A stretch of 64,000 nucleotides of DNA, from assembly GCF_039555335.1 (NCBI RefSeq), contig NC_092647.1, forward strand, positions 10,237,274-10,301,273, read 5' to 3'. A model generated the notes under the pieces. It was given only the letters and a program-made list of their open reading frames with translations. It searched no databases and was not told where the DNA came from. This DNA comes from Amphiura filiformis (lineage: Eukaryota > Echinodermata > Ophiuroidea > Amphilepidida > Amphiuridae). Shown here in pieces: positions 56,766-64,000 of this stretch (the stretch's first letter is position 1; each line of letters opens with the position of its first letter). Position numbers and translations under genes: made by a program.

Positions 56766-56950
56766 ACCAACATTGTGCTATTCCAGTTGAAATCCATACA
56801 CCCCCTATGGCATACATGACTTTAATCTCACACACACGGGTGTAGATTTCAAATAGAGTCACCCATTCTGGTAACCCGATTTGAAACTCGCACTCCCTGT
56901 GATTAAGGTCCTCCATAGGGGGGTGTTTGGCTTTCATATGGAATTCCCCA
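56766..56950. mobile_element. Recurrent palindromic MITE, full copy
   Basis: GTGCTATTCCAGTTGAAATC to GTTTGGCTTTCATATGGAAT, with both inner arms present. Confidence 0.85.
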
Positions 56951-57530
56951 ATTCTCACTGACCAACATTTGAAAGGTGATAGATACCACTATTAGAAATA
57001 CAATATTTCCAAAAACATCAATTACTACACTTCCCTCAATAAAAGAATTGACTAATTACAGTATAAGTTTAATCATTGTTAATTAAATAACTTGAGTTAG
57101 CAACCACAGTTTTGTTAATAAAATTTCATTTTCATTTACAGAGATTTTTCATTGTGTTGTATAATAATACACAATTTTGTGATGAAGGTTTATTAAAAAG
57201 TTTAAAAAGACAGCTCTTTTACATAATAATAATTATACCGGTACATTGAAATTTATATTTGCTGCATTTTATCCTCTAATATCTTTGATAAAAAAAATTC
57301 CAGAACTTACATCTGAAAAAACAAAAACAAAAAAGAAGGACGTAATCTACTACTAGAGCTTTAGGATTTTTCAAAAATTTACATGTTAGATAATATATCA
57401 TCAGGAAGACTTTCTATTACTAAAATTAAAAAAACCAGTCACAAGTTACAGTTGAATAGTAAAAACAATTAACTGCTACTATTTCAGTAAACAAAACTAA
57501 CAAAAGTATTTTAAAATGCTTTAAAGGGAA

Positions 57531-57746
57531 CTGATAGCTACGTTTGCACTGTATTTTGAGGGGACAAATTATTACAGTCCTTAAAGTAAACTTTATAAAT
57601 CTAATGATATGAACTTAAAGTGTACGCAACTGGGAGGAAAAGCCATCCATCATTTGAAATCTTCCATCCGTATTGAAGATAATAAATGCTTTCCCAAAAA
57701 GACCTTTTCAAAAAATACTGTGCAAACGTTGCTATCCAATCCCATA
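57531..57746. mobile_element. Foldback element of the same family, shortened copy 3
   Basis: Starts TTAAAGGGAACTGATAGC and shares AAACTTTATAAATCTAATGA and GGAGGAAAAGCC with the other two copies. Most of the second arm is missing, and the right TTAA is not present. Confidence 0.75.
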
Positions 57747-58284
57747 ACAAAACGTACAAATCAGTATTTTAAAATGCTTGTAAAAATAAACTGCATACTT
57801 GGGTTCAATTTTAGATTTTATGAAATACTGTATTGAATAAAGTTTTGAAAGGTTTTTATTTTCACTGTTAATTTCAAAACATCCACCAAAAGCATTTTGC
57901 ACTGATTAACCTTTAATGTCTAATAGTTGGTAATTGCAAATATAGGAAACTGTAAAACTGCTTTACAGTTCAAATTGTGAAAAATAAATAGCGCAGAAAT
58001 TTCATGCTTTACAGTATGACTTGGTATAAATTCAACATGGATATTTGCACGCATATTACTAATAATAAGAGCCAAGAAGGATAATCAACTCTTCTGAACA
58101 GTACATTTAAATATGTACTAACTACTTATATATCCCTGCTACCTTTATGCTGAAACATGGATATTTGAAAACAATTAAGTTAAATAGTCTGCATCTCAGC
58201 AAATTTCTATAAATTACCAATATTCCAACCCAACATGGTTACAACCCATATCTGTCATACATGTTGAGCACTAATGTTACAATG

Positions 58285-58882
58285 TTAAAGCCATAATATG
58301 CGATTTGCTCCACAGCGACGCCCTCAATTTTTGTTGGAATTTCTGCTTTTTGCATGATTGTAATGCCCAATGGTGCACTAAAATACCATCTGAAAGATTA
58401 TGCCTGAAGTGTTTTAATTACAGTAAAATTTAAGTTTTTATACAGTGGAAACTCATTATAACGAACTTGTCAGGGACAGAGAAATTAGTTCTTTATTTCC
58501 AAATTCCGTTATATCAGGGTTGTAAAAACAATAAATAACAAAAGAATTTTGTATCTTGGTTCTGGAAAAAAACTTCTTTATAACAGGGTTTTTCTTGTAT
58601 CAGATTTCGTTATCGAGTGCGGCTAAACACACCGTGTGTGTATTATTGAATCATTGACGTATAAATTGTGTGCTATTCGCTATTCGTCTTACGCCTTGAC
58701 GATAAACTGCATATCGCTATTCGTCTTACGCCTTGTTTGTTCGTCCTAGCTGTGCAAAGCTATGCCATTATTTATGATAATAATACAGTCGGCAAGCAAT
58801 TTTCTCTGGGACAATGTGATCTGTGAAAACTAACAAGTTTAAATAGGAATCTATTAATGCAAATCACACATTGTGGCTTTAA
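58285..58882. mobile_element. TTAA-flanked MITE
   Basis: TTAAAGCCATAATATGCGAT and the complement of TTAAAGCCACAATGTGTGAT form the ends, about 22 bp alike. The middle includes GCGACGCC and a duplicated ATTCGTCTTACGCCTTG near 58681-58736. Confidence 0.82.
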
Positions 58883-59513
58883 CCAGTGGTGGATTTAAGC
58901 TGACATAGCCAGGACTTGTACCGATTAAGTTTTAATTTCAAAGCAATTTGCAATGGGTGCAAAATTTGATGAAAATGTTCTAAAATTCACAAAAGGTTTA
59001 AAAATCAAAACTGGGGGGGGGGGCTACCCCTTCCCTCTGGTTATGCCACATGCCCCTTTACTATCTTAATTTGCCTAAATAATGCTAACCGCAAAGACAA
59101 AAAAATGTAAAAATGTATTACTGTTTACGAGTGTAAATGTTGGCCACACTTATACCAAATGCTGATTTCTCACAACACTGAATAATTGGCACTATTTAAC
59201 ATTATGGAAGCTATCGACATGATGAGGATTTTGAAAACCAACTCACATAAATTAGTACGCATGCTTGTATTTAATGATAAAGTATGTAAAAATAGTATGT
59301 TATCAATATGTTTTGATGTAGACTGGCGAGATATTCTCTTTGATAACCAAATGCTCATTTCTCATAACCAAAGTATATTAAATAGTCACAATCAAATTCT
59401 TGTCAGAATAAAACATTACATTATAACATTGATGGTTTCAATTTGTAGTTAATATAATTATATAATAATTAATAGATAAACAAATTTTATGCTTTCTTGA
59501 ACTTGGGAAACAC

Positions 59514-59989
59514 TTAAAGCCATGTTGTAACATTTGCTGAGGAGGACACCGTCAATATTGTCAAAAATTCTGTTTTTACACGATTGTAATGTACTTTATT
59601 AAACTGAGATACCCTGCAGAAATCAAGACTTTAGGTGCTGTAGGTTTGTCTCAATGTGATATTTTGAATAAAGCACAGGAACTGTTGTTTAATTATTACG
59701 ATGGAAATATTAGTAAAACACATACATATTAGTAATTAGTTCATAGCACAGTACATACAGGGCATGCCGTATGGTCATACACACATGTATCAAAGTACCA
59801 TGCTGTAGCACAACCACAGAATGACATGCATTGGTGACATCGGCGCTGGTAGTAAATTCCAATTTTCTTTGCTTTACCTCAGTTGTTTGGCTCACAATTA
59901 AAATAGGACATAATGACAGTAGAAGCTAACATTTTATGGAAAGGAAATACTAATCTATTTTGTATGGAAATGTTACAATATGCCTTTAA
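59514..59989. mobile_element. TTAA-flanked MITE, left of a tandem pair
   Basis: Starts TTAAAGCCATGTTGTAACAT and ends with the complement of TTAAAGGCATATTGTAACAT. The block CTTTACCTCAGTTGTTTGGC (about 59870) also occurs near 23356-23375. It shares its right TTAA with the next element. Confidence 0.8.
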
Positions 59990-61894
59990 AGGTGAACCTC
60001 ATTGAAAATAAAGTTATATATCAATGGAAAGCTTATGATGCCATGAAGCAGAAAAGAATATTTTTTATTTGCCTAACGCACCAGGATAGACATAATCTCC
60101 ATGCAAAGATTGGATATTGGCACCCCCTAAATTACAAAACGAAATCGCTCAAATTGGGCGCTTTTCGATGATGACGTCAACACGGGACACACAGTTACTT
60201 CCGGTTTGATTGTAAACACAATGTCCGTGCATTACTGTGGCATGCATCGGGCCAATGCACGAACTCAGTCATTGCCAACTTATTTTACATGAAACATATC
60301 TTCAATAAAATAAGAATATCATGAAGGAAACATCATGATCAAATCAAGAATGAAGTTCCTGAATAAAGTGTGTGGATTAAAAAATGGGAAAAGTGCTGGC
60401 CGGGGTGATTTGGGATAGGCCAAGCCATCCACGATATGCAGGGAATATTACAGTAAAGCACAAAGAGCTAAGATTAGCCAAGAACCGAATGAAAACAGAT
60501 TGCAAAAATAACTGCTAGTGCTACCAGTTCAGATCGTCACACCAAGTTGAGATGGACTTATCACAATGAGAAAATGAAGGAATAGAATAAAGTACACGCA
60601 CGGGATTTTTAATTATTTCTTAACTTTACAACCGGTCATGTATGATAGGCGTAAATCGTAGATACATAATGGGCGGGTGAACTCACTCAGTCGCCGAAAG
60701 TGTTCCGTATCCGCTGACTGTATGCACTGTACTTGCAGACAAAATGACCGATTTGATATTCACATTCTGATATTTCCAACTTATTGCTACTTCATCAGCA
60801 AAATTTATTCCTGTAGATGTTCCAAATATAAGGGAACGATTGATCAAATCTGCTGAAACACGGCGCAACTTGAACTTGTGCTACCGGAGAGACGGAAGCG
60901 AAGTCGCTGTGTTTGCCCACCTTGATCATGCGGCTGCCTGTAATTTCTTCAGCATAAAAGCAGCAATTTACGATCGTGTTCGGTAATCCATAAAACATGA
61001 ATGTTTCACTTTTTCAGTACACTGATGGTAGTATCATTAAAAGAATCGTGACACAAGTGACAATATTTTAATTTTATTCAGATTTCAGAATTCCATCAAA
61101 TAACGGTCTACTAAGCCTAAATTGTATTTATTTTATAATAAAGTATCTGTTTCTTTCAATCGTGATTGTGTGGAAAGAATGTACCGGAGAATGTATTACC
61201 GCATAATGCGCTATAATATGAAAACCTTTATGGGCTGGATTTGATGACATCGGGCGGTTTTTAATTAATTTTTGATTACTACAAGACGATATTTTTAAAA
61301 ATCAGATATTTTTAAATGAATCAAGAATAGGGAATGTCACAAACAAGTTATTTAATTTGTTATTCGATCATGTTTATTCAGTCCATGACATGAACGGTAT
61401 ACGGTAGCAGCAATCATTTGCGCATGGAATTGATCCCAGCGAAATTCAAACTCAATTACCCAGTTATACCCAGCCAGTTATGACTGATTTTGTCAAAAAT
61501 TTACGGAACATTTTCGTGTTGACAATAATTCTATTATTTCTAATATATATAGAAGGAATCAGCAACTTGAAGATTCTTCTCATTTCAAGCTTTATTGTGA
61601 AAATCAGACTTGCCGGGCAGCTTGCAAAGTACAGGAAGCAAGTCTTGTTTACATGTTTCCGAGTAGGATCACGTGATGCGAACCCTGAGCTTACGCCACG
61701 AGCATTCTCAAGGTCAAAGACGATTGATTTGGGTGCTTTTTGGGCGCCTTAAAAAGACCAAAAATTCATTCATTTTTTTAATTTTTCAGCTTTATTGGCC
61801 ATCAAAAAAAATCGGAAAAAATTATTTTTAATATCCTGATATCATAAGCTTTCCATTGATATATAACTTTATTTTCAATGAGGTTCACCTTTAA
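59986..61894. mobile_element. TTAA-flanked DNA element of 1.9 kb with about 50-bp TIRs
   Basis: AGGTGAACCTCATTGAAAAT, continuing AAAGTTATATATCAATGGAA, is found inverted and almost exact at 61840-61890. TTAA flanks both sides, the piggyBac-type pattern. No transposase was recognised. The interior holds GC-richer, promoter-like stretches and short ORFs only. Confidence 0.85.
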
Positions 61895-62387
61895 GTAAAC
61901 TTCTTCAGAAATGTGAATTGTCTTGCAATGATTTCAGTGCCATGTTCAAACTTGTGTGCAGTGCAAAATGGAAGAGTATCCAGTCATTTGGGGAAATGCA
62001 TTGTGGGATACATGGTAAAATGGCAATTAGGCTGTCTGAACAAGATCAACCTAGTATTCTATATCGTACACAACTGCAGTAAAGATTTACATGAACATAC
62101 TGAAGGAAAATTTGGTTTGAACTTTGAAACTGGCCTATACATACTACATGATCTACAATGACATACTGTGAAAGTGGCAATTTTAGCATGAAAATTTTTT
62201 CACTTTTTAAAATGGTTTCCCTTTAAATTTGCGATTTTAAGTTTCTTTTTGACTTATACACAAAAGGAATATTTTGCAGGTTGATGTTTTCGCGGTAGCA
62301 GCTTGGAACATGAAACGCGAAAATAAATCTAGTACAAAAATGTCCACTTTTACAGTATAGTTAGTGATGAACACACAATGTGATGAA

Positions 62388-62620
62388 AATGGGCTGTTCC
62401 ATTTAAATTTGACATGCCCACTGTGGAAGATTTTGGAAATATCTTCCACAGGGAAAGTATAACATAATTATGCAGCTCCATTTGAATTTCACACACCATA
62501 TGATAAAAATTCAAACTGAATCTTCTACAGAGGGTGGGTGAGTTTCAAATAAAGCTGGCAAATGTGGCAATTTCCAAACTCTTACACAGGGGGAATAAGG
62601 ACTTTACATGGATTAGCCCA
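62388..62620. mobile_element. Recurrent palindromic MITE, diverged copy
   Basis: GGGCTGTTCCATTTAAATTT to TTACATGGATTAGCCCA, with CTCCATTTGAATTTCACAC in the centre. It is the most diverged of the set. Confidence 0.65.
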
Positions 62621-62744
62621 ATATTGGTGTCAATCAACACCAATTTAATATTTTAAAGTAATTTCCTATACCTCAATCTAGCTCTAACATATAAAAGACA
62701 TTGAGTCTTTTAAGATCCAAACTTTAAGTTTGTTTGGCTTATAT

Positions 62745-62910
62745 AAGGCGAAAATTATTCAGCTTATGTTACTGCGTGCATCAATAAAGTCCCATCTCAC
62801 GCCTGTGTAAATCCACATGCTTATGCACCAGTCACGCATTACGCAATGCACAACTAGCGCAAGTACGCCCACCTGTGTGTATGCCACTCTATATCAATAC
62901 AAAGTGTTAT
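62745..62910. repeat. Dispersed repeat, copy 2
   Basis: Same orientation as 48340-48460, with an extra segment after GGCGAAAATTATTCAG. Confidence 0.7.
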
Positions 62911-63922
62911 GAGTCTTATTTTTTCCGCCTTATACAAGCCGAACAAACTTTAGTAGCTATATTAGCCCACTATAATGTTGGTCCTTTATTAGCCAATCAC
63001 CATGGAACTATATCACAAATGTCCTGTATAAGATATTCTGCCCTAAACCAGTGCTTATAAGCCATCTAATAATTTGCCTGTTATAATTTCCCAATTACAA
63101 AAAAGTGCAACTAATGTTAAGCATTTATTTTGTTTATCCCTTCCTAATTCAATGAAATAAAAACTTAGATATCATCATTTTGCTTCCCTACATTATAGAT
63201 ATATTCTATTTCTGTACATACATTTTCACAAATCCACTCTAGCTTAATAAAATTCTAGCTAGAGTTAATTTTCTGCAGCTGCAGTGAAAATTGATGTGGT
63301 TATGAGCTTTTTCCAACTTTTTCCCCCACTGGCTGGCAGCAATTTGTGCTCAGAAGTGTCAATTACAGACAGTGAAAGAATTAAGGTACCAGTTAATTTC
63401 ACCCCTGTATATCCTAAACAAAGACAGATATGACATGATTAGAACCAGCATCCAATAGCTGCATCTCTTATGTCAGATTTAAGACCTCATTTGTTAAAAT
63501 CAGTCAAGAAATAAAGACACAGTGATCCAAAACCCCAAGGAAGATGCAAATTCAGAAGTTGCCGATTGCTCCATTGGATGCCCTATTCATTTGTGCACAA
63601 AGCGTTCTTGAACAAGCGAACTAGCACCATACTTTATCGAATAAAATATTAAAGTGTAATTGATTTCTTTCCTTCCTTGGGTTTTTGATCACCATTTCTT
63701 TAATTATCAACCAATTTAAACGAATGCGGTCTTTTAAAAATCAGAGCTAAAGGGTACAGGTATTGGCTGCTGGTTTTAATTTTGACATATTTGTCTTAGG
63801 ATACACGGTGGTGAACATAACTGGTACATTATTTTTTTTACTGTCTGTATTATACAGCTCTATTCAGTACCCTATCACATAAAATAAATTCATATCTAAC
63901 ATATCTATACCATCACCCTGGG

Positions 63923-64000
63923 TTAGCTTCCTCCTTCCCTGAAGAAATTGTCTTCTTTGATTTTGATGTTTTCTGGTTTATCTAATTGGACCTCTGCTTC
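63923..64000 (-). CDS. Possible C-terminal exon of an unidentified gene, cut by the window edge
   Basis: On the minus strand the last 78 nt read as 25 codons plus TAA with a charged, coding-like composition: EAEVQLDKPENIKIKED, then NFFREGGS. The frame is open to the window edge. An open stretch this short could be chance (roughly one in three for random sequence). I do not recognise the protein. AATAAA on the minus strand near 63125 could be its poly(A) signal. Confidence 0.4.
   Translation of the reverse strand, partial: EAEVQLDKPENIKIKEDNFFREGGS

Noticed and set aside
60683-60868. Minus-strand ORF with a protein-like look (LINRSLIFGTSTGINFADE)
   Set aside because: A stop lies shortly upstream, no splice context was found, and it sits inside the 1.9-kb TTAA element. 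I could not support a gene.
1-64000. LTR retrotransposon, endogenous virus, toxin or defence gene cluster
   Set aside because: No LTR pairs, gag/protease/integrase motifs, viral genes or toxin motifs were seen on either strand.

Overview
The window is animal nuclear DNA. It is AT-rich, its genes are split by GT-AG introns of up to about 7 kb, and transposon remnants fill most of the rest. Two conserved host genes can be read exon by exon. COMMD4 is on the minus strand, with eight coding exons from 26462 down to 4217 that join to exactly 199 codons plus stop. MRPL9 (mitochondrial ribosomal protein bL9m) is on the plus strand, with six coding exons from 36.6 kb to 47282. A third gene may enter from the right edge on the minus strand (63923-64000). 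The content suggests a marine invertebrate, probably a non-vertebrate deuterostome, because intron-rich orthologues sit among Tc1, RTE, hAT and TTAA-type elements. The species cannot be fixed from this sequence alone.

Layout. 1-4.2 kb: intergenic, with several miniature inverted-repeat elements. 4.2-26.5 kb: COMMD4. Intron 7 holds a 41-bp satellite interrupted by a terminal-inverted-repeat (TIR) element, a hairpin and a 5'-truncated LINE. Intron 5 (6-to-5 interval) holds a hAT-type element with a perfect 8-bp target duplication. Intron 4 holds a tRNA-like sequence, a minisatellite with higher-order structure, a decayed Tc1 transposon that still has 160-bp TIRs, and a long foldback element. 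26.5-36.6 kb: the interval between the divergent COMMD4 and MRPL9, with duplicated non-coding elements and an 880-bp tandem duplication. 36.6-47.3 kb: MRPL9. Its last intron carries a nearly full-length antisense RTE-type LINE, itself interrupted by a 217-bp hAT miniature element. 47.3-64 kb: no gene recognised except at the far edge. It holds hAT and TTAA-flanked elements, a composite inverted-repeat block of about 3.6 kb and a second tRNA-like sequence.

The two genes have unrelated roles and nothing shows co-regulation. COMMD4 is a subunit of the Commander endosomal recycling complex, and MRPL9 is a mitoribosomal large-subunit protein. I found no CRISPR array, operon, LTR retrovirus or defence-like cluster, and no convincing new biological system. 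The observations most worth checking are the ambiguous MRPL9 first exon, the nested insertion history of the LINE, and the family of TTAA-flanked foldback elements.
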